Of a stretch of 45,107 bases of DNA, positions 15,913 to 24,759 are shown piece by piece; the first letter of the stretch is position 1, and every line of letters starts with the position of its first letter. The stretch is taken from positions 1 through 45,107 of the forward strand of contig CALMYE010000261.1 of NCBI GenBank assembly GCA_937873425.1. The letters run 5' to 3'. The position numbers and the translations under genes are program-made. The notes beneath the pieces were generated by a model, which was not told the DNA's origin, searched no databases, and was given only the letters and a program-made list of their open reading frames with translations. The stretch comes from an uncultured Sphingopyxis sp. (GTDB lineage Bacteria; Pseudomonadota; Alphaproteobacteria; Sphingomonadales; Sphingomonadaceae).

Positions 15913-18482
15913 TCCGCAGCCTCCCTCATCGGAAGTCCTTCAGGCTCTCGATGTTCTTCAGGGAAAGCCACCGCCTCGATCGCTTCGGGCATCCGGTAGC
16001 CACGATGCACATAGTCCTCGATCTCAGCGAAAACGTGCGGGCTCGATGAATAGAGCGTGCCTGAGAACCGGTCGAGGACGAGCCGAGCGACGCATTCGGT
16101 CTCTGGGCCCCGGATGAAGATGTCCGAATAGTCGGTGCCGTTGCGCTTCAGTGACCGCAGCAAAGCCTCGGTCATGTTGTCCATCTCGAAGCGGTCCGAA
16201 TTGCGGAAATCCGAGATGGTCTCGCCCTTCTGCTGGAGGATGAGAAACCAGTCGGAGTTTTCGAGGGCGGCCCGTGAGCCTTCGGATTTGTAGTAATCGT
16301 GGATCGACTGCGTCGCGGTGATCAGCGCGCCGCCATATTTGCGGCAGGTGCGCGAATAGGTCTCGACGAAGTCGGCCATCGCCCCGCCCTTCAGCATCTG
16401 CCAGGCCTCATCGATGATCAGCGGTTTCGGGATCGCGCGGTCCATCCGGCGCATAACCTGCGAGGCAATGAACATGATCGAGGTCAGAACGACGCCGCGC
16501 AGCTCCACCCGGGTCGCAAGGTCCGAGAGCTCGAACACGGTAAGATCGGCCGACAGATCAAGGTTGGCATCGCCAAGGAAAAACTTCCCGTAGGTTCCCT
16601 TGGCCGCGAACGGCAGCAGCGAGGTCGCCAGATCATAGGCGAAGGGATGCTCGTGGCCCTTGAGGGCCTGCATCACGTGATCGATTGTGCCGTCCCGCCC
16701 ATGGGTGTCCCACACAAGATTGACCGCCTGATCGATTAGCCCACGCTCCGTGTCATTGAGCCGGGTCTCATTGCGCGCCATCTGCGACACGATGGATTTG
16801 AGCATCGCAAGGCAGTCGACCAAATAGTCGTCGTCACCTTCGGCAAGGGTCTCGTCGATCATGCGAAACGGGTTGATCGAAATGCCCGACGACAGCTTGA
16901 ACTCGGTGAAGGTCCCGCCAAGCGCCTTGGCCATATGCTCGAAGCTGCGGCCGTCATCGATCACGATGGTCTTGGCCCCAACCCCTGCAAAGCTTGCCGT
17001 GAGGTCCTGCAGCAGCACCGACTTGCCTGAACCGGACTTGCCCGAGATCGCGACATTGTGGTTGCCGGCACTGTTCTGGAAGGGTGACCAGAATTGCGGC
17101 TGACCGCGGCGCCCAATGAAGAGCAGGTGCGGGATGTTGCCGCCGATGTATTCGCCTTGGATCGGCGCAATCGCGGCAAGATTCGCCGAGCGCATGGTGC
17201 GCATGCGCTTCATTCGCTTGAGGTCGCTGTCGAGCCCGTCAGCCAGCAGCAGCGGAAAGTGCGCCATGAAGGCGGGAAGCTGGATATGGGTCTCGTCAAT
17301 CAGATCCCACCCGCTCGCCTTGTAGAGAGCCTTCAGGGTCCGCTCGCAGGGCTCGCCCCGGCCCTTGGGCGCGATGATCGTGACAGCGTAGTAACAGGAC
17401 ACGAGCTTCTCGCCCTGCTTGACCCGGTCGGCCACAAACTGCCACTCAGCCGCTTCGGTACGCAGCTTGGGCACAAGCTTCACGCCCTTGCCTTCCGCAA
17501 GCGAGCTGGTGCGTACGAACTTGTAGCCGGCCTTCGCTTCAGAAGACTCCTGGTTGGGGATCACCCCACAAGCCGTCTGCAAGACGGGACAGGGCAGGGA
17601 GAGCTTGGGGTTGAAAATGTCCCCAATCACCTTCTGGCTATCCCAGGGTGCCCAGCGATCCGGAAAATTGCGCACCGCCATGGTGCGTACATCGAAGCGC
17701 TCAGGCACGTAGTCCTTCAACTCGGGCACGCCATCGACTGATGAGCCGGTTGGCCGCAACGACTGTGCCTCAAGCACGAGGCGGTCACGCCCGACATGGG
17801 TGACGAGATCCCGCCTGATGCATTGCTCATTGATGGGATCGAACCGGTTGTATCCCGGCACTTCATCGCCAGCGCCAGTGGACGGGGCGAGGATCTCATC
17901 GAAGAAGCGGATCAGGTCGGTCGGAGCGAATTCCTTGACCGGGACATCGATGGAATCGAGGGCAGAAATGATCCCCTCGCGCATGGTCAGGAGGTCATCG
18001 GTCGAAAGGCCCGAACCGTCACTTATCCCGACTGCCAGCAGCACGCGAAAGCTCCGCACAAAGAACGGGCCATCGCTGGCAAGTGTCGACCATGCTCCAT
18101 TGCGCAATTTGTCGACGCGGTGGCGGGCGAGCGTCTGGAAAACCCCCGAAGCCTTGTAGCGCGGCAACGCCCAGGTCTGCAGTTTCTCGGCAACGCGCGG
18201 GCTCGAATAGTTCGTGACCGAGAACTTGGTGCCGGGCAGAAGAATGTCGGAGAAGAGCGACCCGATCACGTCATTGACCCGGTCGTTTGCACCGACAAGC
18301 GGGGCGAGCTCAATGATGAAACCCTTCGAACGGACCTGATGAAAGATACGCTTCTCCTCATCGAACGAGCGATATCCGAGGAAATGCGAGAGCATTGGCA
18401 CGCTGGCAGGCCGGGCGTTCTGCTCAGGCTTGCGAGCATCGCCGGTTACCAGATCGATGATGTTGGTGAAGGCCTGCAGCAT
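15909..18482 (-). CDS. traC: TraC, VirB4-family ATPase of the type IV secretion system
   Basis: This 857-residue protein carries a Walker A motif Gly-Lys-Ser-Gly-Ser-Gly-Lys-Ser at about 480-487 and a Walker B-like Pro-Leu-Ile-Ile-Asp-Glu-Ala-Trp near 690. An Ala-Thr-Gln-Ser-Ile motif further on is typical of VirB4/TraC ATPases. It powers pilus assembly at the cytoplasmic side of the inner membrane. The length is close to F TraC. The start ATG at 18482 lies 6 bases after the traV stop. No membrane helix is evident, consistent with a peripheral ATPase. Confidence 0.95.
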   Translation of the reverse strand: MLQAFTNIIDLVTGDARKPEQNARPASVPMLSHFLGYRSFDEEKRIFHQVRSKGFIIELAPLVGANDRVNDVIGSLFSDILLPGTKFSVTNYSSPRVAEKLQTWALPRYKASGVFQTLARHRVDKLRNGAWSTLASDGPFFVRSFRVLLAVGISDGSGLSTDDLLTMREGIISALDSIDVPVKEFAPTDLIRFFDEILAPSTGAGDEVPGYNRFDPINEQCIRRDLVTHVGRDRLVLEAQSLRPTGSSVDGVPELKDYVPERFDVRTMAVRNFPDRWAPWDSQKVIGDIFNPKLSLPCPVLQTACGVIPNQESSEAKAGYKFVRTSSLAEGKGVKLVPKLRTEAAEWQFVADRVKQGEKLVSCYYAVTIIAPKGRGEPCERTLKALYKASGWDLIDETHIQLPAFMAHFPLLLADGLDSDLKRMKRMRTMRSANLAAIAPIQGEYIGGNIPHLLFIGRRGQPQFWSPFQNSAGNHNVAISGKSGSGKSVLLQDLTASFAGVGAKTIVIDDGRSFEHMAKALGGTFTEFKLSSGISINPFRMIDETLAEGDDDYLVDCLAMLKSIVSQMARNETRLNDTERGLIDQAVNLVWDTHGRDGTIDHVMQALKGHEHPFAYDLATSLLPFAAKGTYGKFFLGDANLDLSADLTVFELSDLATRVELRGVVLTSIMFIASQVMRRMDRAIPKPLIIDEAWQMLKGGAMADFVETYSRTCRKYGGALITATQSIHDYYKSEGSRAALENSDWFLILQQKGETISDFRNSDRFEMDNMTEALLRSLKRNGTDYSDIFIRGPETECVARLVLDRFSGTLYSSSPHVFAEIEDYVHRGYRMPEAIEAVAFPEEHREPEGLPMREAAE

Positions 18483-18488
18483 GGCGCA

Positions 18489-19199
18489 TTACTCCGGCGT
18501 TGCAGGGAATGAGGCAGCCTCGCGCCTCGGCAATCGCTGCTGTGATGCAAGACGCTCGGAGACCTTCGCCTCGATCTCAGCGATCGGATTTGAAGGCTGG
18601 GAAGCCGCTTGCTGGGCTGGGGCCTGCTGGATAGCCGCTGGGGTCTTTGGAAGATTGGACGCCATGGCAGTCTCAGCGCCCACAGAACCCGGCTGACCGT
18701 CATCCAAGATGCCAGGGGCAATCGCCATGAATTGCGGTGCGCTCTCGGCGGCCGCCAACAGCCCCTGAGCACGCGCAGGCTTTGCACCTCGTAGCGCAAT
18801 TGTCTCGAGAGCATCGCCCCGGCCCGGGAGCATCGCCTTAACTGGCACCGCGATGCGGGCATGGGCTGTGCCTGCGGCATCCGTGTAGCCCGGAAACACG
18901 ACAGACAGCTCGTAACTCGGCGACGAACGCGCAACGAGTGCTTCGGAACCAAGCGACTGGCCCCGCACAGGAGCGGAGATCCCGTCGTCCATCCGGAATG
19001 GACCCGCAGGGTTCAGAAGATCCGCCGAGGTCGTTTCCTCGATCCGCGCAATTGCGCTGTCATCGATGACCAACGAAGGCGCGCAGATACCGTCTGGAGC
19101 CTCGCAGCGGAACTTGCCGCTGACATTGGTACCGAGCGTCGTACAGGCCGACAGCCCGAACGTCACCGCCGCGATTGCCAATGCGCCTTTGGTGTTCAT
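18489..19199 (-). CDS. traV: TraV, outer-membrane lipoprotein of the T4SS core
   Basis: This 236-residue protein begins with a lipoprotein signal ending in Leu-Ser-Ala-Cys, so Cys19 would be lipidated. Two further cysteines follow in a Phe-Arg-Cys-x6-Cys pattern, as in TraV. With TraK and TraB it forms the core complex spanning the envelope, the VirB7-like part. The central region is Ala/Pro-rich and the C-terminus Gln-rich. Its ATG overlaps the stop of dsbC (ATGA). It is somewhat longer than F TraV (171 residues). Confidence 0.88.
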   Translation of the reverse strand: MNTKGALAIAAVTFGLSACTTLGTNVSGKFRCEAPDGICAPSLVIDDSAIARIEETTSADLLNPAGPFRMDDGISAPVRGQSLGSEALVARSSPSYELSVVFPGYTDAAGTAHARIAVPVKAMLPGRGDALETIALRGAKPARAQGLLAAAESAPQFMAIAPGILDDGQPGSVGAETAMASNLPKTPAAIQQAPAQQAASQPSNPIAEIEAKVSERLASQQRLPRREAASFPATPE

Positions 19200-20041
19200 G
19201 ACACCTTCTCCTTCAGCCAGGTTTCAAGGAACTCGCGAGGGCGGAAGCCGTGGAGGACAGCGCCATCGTCGCGCACAATGACCGGGGTGCCGGTGAACCC
19301 ATGCTGCCTCGCAAAGGCCTCATTGGCATCGAGGCCCGAGGTGTCGCAGCGCCGACCGGTCGTGATCGCGCCTCCGTCATAGGCTTCGTTCACCGCGCGG
19401 CGCTTGTCGCTCGCACAAATGACCGCCTCTGAGATTGGACGGGTGCCGAGAACCGAAATCGGTCGCTCAACGACCTTGACGTCGAGCGTCGCGAGGGTTT
19501 CGTGGAGGCGTTTGCAGTACCCGCACCGAAAATCGCTGAAGACGGTGAGCGTCCGGCCACCCTTGCCCATCACGACGCTACCGCTCGAGGGCAGAGCTGC
19601 CAGCGCTGCAGGATCGATCCGTGGCAGTGGCCCCGCGTCGCCCGCCCCTGCCTGACGTGCCTGTGTTGGTTCGGCCGCGCCGTCCTGACTCTCGCCAGCG
19701 CCCCCCGCCCCAACCAGCATGTCCGGGTTCATCTCGAGCAACCGGGCGGCTGTGAGATCCTGCTTGGTCTCCATGTCGTAGACACGGCCAATGATGAGAT
19801 AGCGCGCCGAGCGGTCGATGTAGAAGAGGTTCTGGCGTGCCTGAACTTCGCAAACGCCCTCGATCTTGTCGCAGTCGATCGTGGTGATCTCGGTCTTGGG
19901 GAGACGTTTGACCAGCGCTGCCTTGATCGTCGCAGCGTCGTCTGCCGCCGCGGCATGAGCGGCTGCTGCAATTGCAGCGAGGGAGCCAGTGAGCGCGAGG
20001 GCGGCCCCTGCCACCTTCCATGTGGTCCATTTGAATTCCAT
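19196..20041 (-). CDS. dsbC: DsbC-type disulphide isomerase of the transfer operon
   Basis: This 281-residue protein runs from the ATG at 20041, preceded by GAGG. A signal peptide is followed by a DsbC dimerisation-like region (an Ile-Gly-Arg-Val-Tyr-Asp-Met-Glu-Thr-Lys-Gln-Asp-Leu-Thr segment) and an Ala/Gly/Gln linker. The C-terminal thioredoxin fold has Phe-Arg-Cys-Gly-Tyr-Cys-Lys as active site and a Gly-Thr-Pro cis-proline loop. It is exported to the periplasm and likely shuffles disulphides in TraN, TraU and TraV. DsbC genes between traV and traC are known in SXT-type and other F-like systems. Confidence 0.9.
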   Translation of the reverse strand: MEFKWTTWKVAGAALALTGSLAAIAAAAHAAAADDAATIKAALVKRLPKTEITTIDCDKIEGVCEVQARQNLFYIDRSARYLIIGRVYDMETKQDLTAARLLEMNPDMLVGAGGAGESQDGAAEPTQARQAGAGDAGPLPRIDPAALAALPSSGSVVMGKGGRTLTVFSDFRCGYCKRLHETLATLDVKVVERPISVLGTRPISEAVICASDKRRAVNEAYDGGAITTGRRCDTSGLDANEAFARQHGFTGTPVIVRDDGAVLHGFRPREFLETWLKEKVS

Positions 20042-20049
20042 GACGGGCC

Positions 20050-21339
20050 TCAATTCCTGATGAAGGTGCCATCGAGGAACACGACCTCGACCGCAGCACC
20101 GGTGGGCATCTCGACGACCGGCTGATATTGCTCGGCCCGTTCGATCAGATAATCGGAGAGAGTGTTCCCGGCGTTGGCCGCGCCGCCGCCAATAGCCTGA
20201 ATGCCGACATCGGAAGCTGACGGGAGCACCGGATCTTGGGAAATCCGGGGGATCTGGTTGGCCCCCTGGAAGGCGTTGCCCACCCCGCTCACCAGCCCTG
20301 CGAGAAACGCTTGCGTGGTCAGCGAGCCTTCACGGCTGACAACCCGTCCGCGAACGCCCACTTTGCCGCCAAAGGCAATGAAGCCCTTGACCTCGGACAC
20401 CGCAAAGCGCCCGCCGGGCTGCGCGCAGGTCATGCGCTGCAGCTTCACATAGACCTTTTCGCTGGAGAGATCGCCGTAAGCCGCACCATTGACCATGCAG
20501 CCCTGAACGCGGGTCGCGAGGAGCTTGCCGTCACCATAGACCGAGCGCGCAGGCCCAGTGATGCGCAGAAGAACCGGCAGCGGGTCACTCTGGCTGCGGG
20601 TATTGGTCGTCGCATCAACGCCGACCACCACGGTGGCATTCGCGATCGAGTTGGGCGGGAGGTAGTTCGGGGAGTCGGTGTAAACCGCAGGGGCCTTGGC
20701 CGGATCAATGCGCGAGCCCGTCCCGCCCGCTTGCGCGAAAGACACCATCTGCACGTCGTTGCCGCGGCGAGGCAATGTGGCGGAAGGTCCGCCGGACGCA
20801 GCTGGCGAAGACACGCCCATATCACGAGCAGCCGCAACAGGTCCGGGCGCTGTCGGGCGGGGATTGCCCCTGGTGACCTGCTGGCGCAGTTGCTGGTTCT
20901 CACGCTCGTAAGCTTCCAGCACCTGCTGACCGTCGCGTGCCATCGCGGCATTTTCACCGCGCAGAGCCTGAATCTCGCTTTGCAACTGCGCAACCTGGCC
21001 AGCCTGCGCTTCGACGCCCTTGAGACGCTGATCCTGGGAGTTAACCTGACCCTCGTAGATGGCCATCCATTCCTGATCGACGCGCTGTCGGTTCATCAGG
21101 GCATCGGTCGAAACCTCGGTCTCGTGCCCAGGCTTGGTTGCCTCTTCGACCACGGTTTCCGTCCGCAAGACATACATGGTCGAAGCCACGACCGCGACAC
21201 CACCGAGCCCGAAAAACAGCATTCTCTGCCGCTTCTGTGCCTTGTCATTGTCGATGATTGAGCCCGTTTCATCGACCGCATCGCGGCCATCGGCCTCGGC
21301 GCCATCCAGATCCTTGGGCTTGCGCTTGAGAAAATCCAT
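20050..21339 (-). CDS. traB: TraB, VirB10-like T4SS core protein
   Basis: This 429-residue inner-membrane protein has a cytoplasmic N-terminus, one membrane helix at about 40-58 and a coiled coil at about 95-155 rich in Gln and Glu. The C-terminal beta domain carries motifs typical of TraB/VirB10, such as Leu-Pro-Pro-Asn-Ser-Ile (about residue 230) and Gly-Phe-Ile-Ala-Phe-Gly-Gly-Lys-Val-Gly-Val-Arg-Gly. It links inner and outer membrane within the mating channel with TraK and TraV. A strong ribosome site (AGGAAGG) precedes the ATG at 21339. Confidence 0.94.
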   Translation of the reverse strand: MDFLKRKPKDLDGAEADGRDAVDETGSIIDNDKAQKRQRMLFFGLGGVAVVASTMYVLRTETVVEEATKPGHETEVSTDALMNRQRVDQEWMAIYEGQVNSQDQRLKGVEAQAGQVAQLQSEIQALRGENAAMARDGQQVLEAYERENQQLRQQVTRGNPRPTAPGPVAAARDMGVSSPAASGGPSATLPRRGNDVQMVSFAQAGGTGSRIDPAKAPAVYTDSPNYLPPNSIANATVVVGVDATTNTRSQSDPLPVLLRITGPARSVYGDGKLLATRVQGCMVNGAAYGDLSSEKVYVKLQRMTCAQPGGRFAVSEVKGFIAFGGKVGVRGRVVSREGSLTTQAFLAGLVSGVGNAFQGANQIPRISQDPVLPSASDVGIQAIGGGAANAGNTLSDYLIERAEQYQPVVEMPTGAAVEVVFLDGTFIRN

Positions 21340-21344
21340 GAGGC

Positions 21345-22145
21345 TTACCTTCCTGCAGGCACGACCACGTAAGCAGCAGTCGCCTGCCCGCTTGCGAGGT
21401 TGGGGTTGGAAATTGTGACGGCGATTGCACCGTCCCCGGCGATGAGCTCTTCGCGAAGCGCGATCGGTGAGGAGCTGGCATTCTCGATGCGCAGGACCTT
21501 CCCGGTCATCGTCGGGCTGCGGTACTCGGTGATGAGCTGGACCTTCATATCGCCGACGTTGACCGGGGCACGGGCCGCATCGCGGATCTCGAAGCCGGTC
21601 ACCGGGCGCTGTTCGAACATCGCCCTGACGAGCCCGACAGCGCGATCCTGCAACGAACCCGATGCTGTAAGGACCTCAGGCTTGGCGGACGGGTTTTCGA
21701 TATCGGCATTCGCCACGAAAACCTGCACGGCGCTGTCACCGCCAATCTGGCAGTCGAACTTGTAGACAAGGCCCTTTTGCGTTGTCCCGAAGAAGGAGAT
21801 GTTCGGCTTCGAATAAGCTTCGGGGACCGAGATGTAGATATCGCCGCGGGTGGGTTCATGGACGATCGAGAAGTCTTGGCCCTCGACGCCAGTTTGCACT
21901 CGGGATACCGACACGAACCGGTCATCCTTCAGCGAAATGCGCGTCAGGTCGGCCTTGGATGCCCGGCAACGAACCTCTCCATTATCGACGGCGAGGATGT
22001 TTTCGTCAGCAAAAGCTGGCGTGGCCGCAATGACGAAGCCGACAGTGAAAAGTGCAGCGCCAAGCCCGCGAAGAAGATGGCTGTCGATGCGGAAAAGCAG
22101 CGGCGCGCCCGAAGCAAGGCAGAGCGTCGAGACAGAGAAGGTCAT
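21345..22145 (-). CDS. traK: TraK, VirB9-like T4SS core protein (secretin-like)
   Basis: This 266-residue protein starts at an ATG overlapping the traE stop (ATGA). A long hydrophobic leader ends at Thr-Pro-Ala-Phe-Ala near residue 46 and acts as a signal peptide. The mature protein is beta-rich, as expected for the periplasmic/outer-membrane ring of the F core complex. A Tyr-Ile-Ser-Val-Pro-Glu segment and a C-terminal Tyr-Arg-Ser-Pro-Thr-Met-Thr-Gly motif fit TraK. Gene order E-K-B is conserved. Confidence 0.9.
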   Translation of the reverse strand: MTFSVSTLCLASGAPLLFRIDSHLLRGLGAALFTVGFVIAATPAFADENILAVDNGEVRCRASKADLTRISLKDDRFVSVSRVQTGVEGQDFSIVHEPTRGDIYISVPEAYSKPNISFFGTTQKGLVYKFDCQIGGDSAVQVFVANADIENPSAKPEVLTASGSLQDRAVGLVRAMFEQRPVTGFEIRDAARAPVNVGDMKVQLITEYRSPTMTGKVLRIENASSSPIALREELIAGDGAIAVTISNPNLASGQATAAYVVVPAGR

Positions 22146-22708
22146 TGGTTGGCTCCTTCCTTCTTAACGACGACACCAAACCCCTTCAGGCGCAGCGACA
22201 CGCCGGTGTAGGTCCAGTGAAATTCGAAGATCTTGTGCTCGCGGCGCACGTCCTTGGATCCGACGATGGTATGAAGGACGCCGCCGACCTGGCTGGTGAG
22301 GTTTTCCGGATCGGTGCGGATCCAGTTGATCGTGACAAACTGGGTCACCTGCGACCCCTCCTGCTCAGCCACGATCCGCAGGAGCTTGGCCTTGAGAGCC
22401 CCGCGCGCCTCCGGCGCGGAAATGGCCACGATGCCATCAAGCCAGTACTGGAGTGTTTCGGGCGAGCGGTTGAGCGCGAGCTGCGCGGTGTCGCGCGTCA
22501 CGGCCTCAAGATATTCGGGCGTGAGCGCCGCAGAGCTCAGCGTCATCTGGCTGGGCAGGATGGGCTGCAGCACGACCTCGCGGTCCCGCGTCGATGCCGC
22601 GGTGAACATAACCACCACGAGAATGCCGAGCACGACACAGATTAGCGCAAGCAGGTTGCGCTGCTTGAGGGTCCGCTGCGACGCCTCATGAGCAAAAGAG
22701 ATTTCCAT
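22142..22708 (-). CDS. traE: TraE, VirB5/VirB8-like pilus assembly protein
   Basis: This 188-residue protein has one N-terminal membrane helix at about 18-38 and a periplasmic domain with Trp-Leu and Phe-Val-Thr-Ile-Asn-Trp segments. Length and hydropathy equal F TraE (188 residues), a bitopic inner-membrane protein needed for pilus assembly. The ATG at 22708 follows the traL stop by one base. Assignment also rests on its place between traL and traK. Confidence 0.92.
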   Translation of the reverse strand: MEISFAHEASQRTLKQRNLLALICVVLGILVVVMFTAASTRDREVVLQPILPSQMTLSSAALTPEYLEAVTRDTAQLALNRSPETLQYWLDGIVAISAPEARGALKAKLLRIVAEQEGSQVTQFVTINWIRTDPENLTSQVGGVLHTIVGSKDVRREHKIFEFHWTYTGVSLRLKGFGVVVKKEGANQ

Positions 22709-22709
22709 A

Positions 22710-22994
22710 TCAGCCCGCCATCACACGAAGATGAGATGGCGGAGCGACCTTCAGACCGAAGAATTCTCCCGGCAAATGCCAATAGGCAAAATGCAGGACC
22801 CAATGCATCGAACGCCCAGCTTTGACTTTGCGATAGCCGAACCACGCAGCCAGGGCCAAAAGGAGCCCGATGACAACGTGCTGAGCGAGAATTCCCCAAG
22901 TGAAGGGTATGACCATCACGAGGAATTCATCGAGGGTCCAGAACCCGATCAGTTCTGGATCGTCGAGATGTTTTGGGATCGAATACTGGTCCAA
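22710..22994 (-). CDS. traL: TraL, small pilus assembly membrane protein
   Basis: This 94-residue protein begins Asp-Gln-Tyr-Ser-Ile-Pro-Lys-His-Leu-Asp-Asp-Pro, which is typical of TraL, followed by two hydrophobic segments at about 22-42 and 42-58. The start is a TTG at 22994, backed by GGAG seven bases upstream. No ATG fits. TraL is the VirB3-like component of F-type systems at the inner membrane. It is the second gene of the operon after the pilin. Confidence 0.92.
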   Translation of the reverse strand: MDQYSIPKHLDDPELIGFWTLDEFLVMVIPFTWGILAQHVVIGLLLALAAWFGYRKVKAGRSMHWVLHFAYWHLPGEFFGLKVAPPSHLRVMAG

Positions 22995-23083
22995 GGATCA
23001 ACTCCGCCAGAGGGAGGACAAGGAGCTGCAGCCCGAAGGGTGAACTGCGGTGCCCTTGCCATCATGAAGCGATAGGGCGGCGT

Positions 23084-23401
23084 TCAGACCGTGCCGGTAA
23101 CCGAGGCGGTGACGATCGGAATGCCGGTCCCGGCGCCAACGCCGACGCCCACCGGGATTGCGACCTGACCGAGCGAAAAGCGGCCCGACGCAAGCGCCAC
23201 GATCCCGCCGGCGAGCGAGAGCACAGTGATGATCCGGCCACCAGAGCCTTCAAGGAAGCCGGTGAACTGGGCGAGAGCAGTGTTGAAGGTCGTGTCGGCT
23301 CCCGCCATCGCGGCATCAGCGCCGAACACGCTGGCGGCTGCGAGAGCCGCAATCGCAACAGCAAGCGTGCCGCTGCGATTCTTCAGATCGAGTCTTGTCA
23401 T
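23084..23401 (-). CDS. traA: TraA, F-type pilin precursor
   Basis: I choose the ATG at 23401, preceded by GGGAAA, giving a 105-residue prepilin. The frame is open further upstream but without coding character. A long leader ends in Ala-Met-Ala around residue 33, the expected signal-peptidase cut. The mature pilin of about 72 residues has two hydrophobic segments at about 56-72 and 78-99 joined by a basic Gly-Arg-Phe-Ser-Leu-Gly loop, as in F-like pilins. It is the first gene of the operon, which therefore starts between here and the repeat array at 23501. The S26 peptidase of the operon may process it. Confidence 0.88.
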   Translation of the reverse strand: MTRLDLKNRSGTLAVAIAALAAASVFGADAAMAGADTTFNTALAQFTGFLEGSGGRIITVLSLAGGIVALASGRFSLGQVAIPVGVGVGAGTGIPIVTASVTGTV

Positions 23402-23500
23402 TGAGATTTCCCTTTCGGTTGGATGCTGGCGTCTGCCGCCACAGCCAAAGTCCTCCCGGGGGACACCTTTTCTCAAACATTAGATTCGAAAATGACCGCC
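23402..23500 (-). promoter_or_regulatory. Leader and probable promoter region of the tra operon
   Basis: About 100 bases separate traA from the 22-bp repeat array. The region must hold the operon's start of transcription because all genes from traA to traG run leftward without a large gap. It contains a GGGAAA ribosome site just before traA and a GC-rich self-complementary CCTCCCGGGGG at about 23451. I see no convincing -35/-10 pair, so the start point is not assigned. Confidence 0.35.
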
Positions 23501-23670
23501 GATTCGTGCGACTGGTCCGGAATACGCAACCAGGGTGGTTGCGATTCGCGGCCAGCCCGGTCGGAATATGCAACCACCCCGGTCTGGATTCCCGACCAGG
23601 GCGGTCGAGATTCCTGACCACCCCGGTCGTGATTTCCGACCACCCTGGTCGGGAATTCTGACCAGGGGCT
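23501..23670. repeat. Array of eight about 22-bp repeats upstream of the tra operon
   Basis: Repeat units begin at 23501, 23520, 23543, 23564, 23587, 23609, 23631 and 23653. The last four starts are spaced exactly 22 bases, and the others 19-23. The unit consensus is close to GATTCCYGACCACCCCGGTC. Each unit contains a partly palindromic GACCA-CCC-GGTC core, written as CAACCA or GGTTG in diverged copies. A spacing of two helical turns puts every unit on the same face of the DNA, as expected for cooperative protein binding. The array lies between the divergent traA operon and a tandem ribbon-helix-helix-like gene. Confidence 0.9.
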
Positions 23671-23756
23671 TCCCGCCCGCCAGAAAAACGATTCGAACCC
23701 GTGTCGGAAGCGGAAGAAGGGGCAACCCTTCTGGAAACACAGGAAGGTGGTTGGAC

Positions 23757-24146
23757 GTGGAGCAGAACACGTATGTGGCGCACGAAATCGCCGTCAGCGA
23801 TGTCGCCTTCGAACAGATCGTAAAAGCCATCGCCTCGCTAAGCTTGGAACGAGGCCGCTTCGTAAAATTCAAAGACGTGCTTCTTTATGCCCTGACGAGA
23901 TATCAGGAGCCGAAAGAAGCACATGCAGCTGGCTTGGTGGCTCAACTCCCTGTGGACGGCCCGATTCGCATCTACGTCCGGCTCAATTCGAAGGAAAATG
24001 CGGCTGTCGAACGTCTGAAAGGGGAGCTGAACGCCAAAACGAAAATCCATTGCGGCGTGCGAGAAACCCTTGTGTTCTGTGCCTTGCTTGTTGCGCAGGG
24101 TGAATTTTCTACTTGCAAAATTCCCGCTAGCAAGATCACACTATGA
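23757..24146 (+). CDS. Putative tandem ribbon-helix-helix protein (TraY-like transfer regulator)
   Basis: The GTG at 23757 is preceded by AGGAAGG at 23741-23747 and gives 129 residues. The frame is open upstream through the repeat array but those codons look non-coding. Two similar halves are visible. Each has a beta-strand followed by two helices: residues about 5-48 (start Tyr-Val-Ala-His-Glu-Ile) and about 66-112 (start Ile-Arg-Ile-Tyr-Val-Arg-Leu). This is the layout of a duplicated ribbon-helix-helix, as in F TraY. F TraY binds oriT and the tra promoter. Function is inferred from architecture and from lying divergent to traA beside the repeats. A direct match to TraY is not claimed. Confidence 0.6.
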   Translation: MEQNTYVAHEIAVSDVAFEQIVKAIASLSLERGRFVKFKDVLLYALTRYQEPKEAHAAGLVAQLPVDGPIRIYVRLNSKENAAVERLKGELNAKTKIHCGVRETLVFCALLVAQGEFSTCKIPASKITL

Positions 24147-24177
24147 AATTGCATGGTATGGCATGGCGGAGGCATGG

Positions 24178-24669
24178 ATGTGCAAGGGGACGCCCGAGGT
24201 CGTGGGAGTAAAGGCCCATAGCGTAAACAGAATGTACGCTGCTCTGATCAAGGAACAGATGCAGCTGCGCCACACGAGCCTCAGAAAGATGGCCGATGAA
24301 GGGGTCCTCAAACGGAGCCGCCGTGCAGGCTTCTTTGAAAGGCTCGAAGCCGGCAGCTTGACCATCGACGAATTCCAGAGAGTCCTTGTTCACCTCGAGA
24401 TTGACCCAATCAGAGCCGGCCTCGTCCTGCTGTGCTATGAAAGCGCTAGCTCCTACGAAGACCCATGCTGCGAGACGACGGCATTGGTTGCTGTCGCACT
24501 GGCCGCCCGGCTACCAAGCGAACTCGCAGCCTGCGAAGGGCAGTTCGAGACCATCCGTCAAAGCCTGTGTGACACGATCGCCCGCAAGACATCGTCGGCC
24601 ATCGCCAAACACCATATGTCGCTCGAAAGCCGGCATAACGGCGGCGGCTTTGAACATGCCTACGCTTGA
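24178..24669 (+). CDS. Putative helix-turn-helix regulatory protein (163 aa)
   Basis: I choose the ATG at 24178 because GGAGG at 24168-24172 precedes it. ATGs at 24163 and 24070 are in frame but less well placed. Residues about 15-75 are helical and contain a possible helix-turn-helix around Thr-Ser-Leu-Arg-Lys-Met-Ala-Asp-Glu-Gly, followed by Phe-Glu-Arg-Leu-Glu-Ala-Gly-Ser-Leu-Thr-Ile, reminiscent of XRE-type folds. The C-terminal part is unknown. It sits in a cluster of small DNA-binding candidates between the tra operon and repC, so a role in controlling transfer or copy number is possible. Confidence 0.55.
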   Translation: MCKGTPEVVGVKAHSVNRMYAALIKEQMQLRHTSLRKMADEGVLKRSRRAGFFERLEAGSLTIDEFQRVLVHLEIDPIRAGLVLLCYESASSYEDPCCETTALVAVALAARLPSELAACEGQFETIRQSLCDTIARKTSSAIAKHHMSLESRHNGGGFEHAYA

Positions 24670-24759
24670 GCCTTGCGCGGCGGAACGAGCCCGCGCTGCA
24701 TGACGAACCGCGTGACTGGTCACGGGCAAACGTCCTGCACCGCACAGCGAAGCGCAAAT

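Noticed and set aside
23501-23670. CRISPR array
   Set aside because: The repeats are contiguous, about 22 bp apart with no unique spacers, and no cas genes are nearby. Protein-binding repeats fit better.
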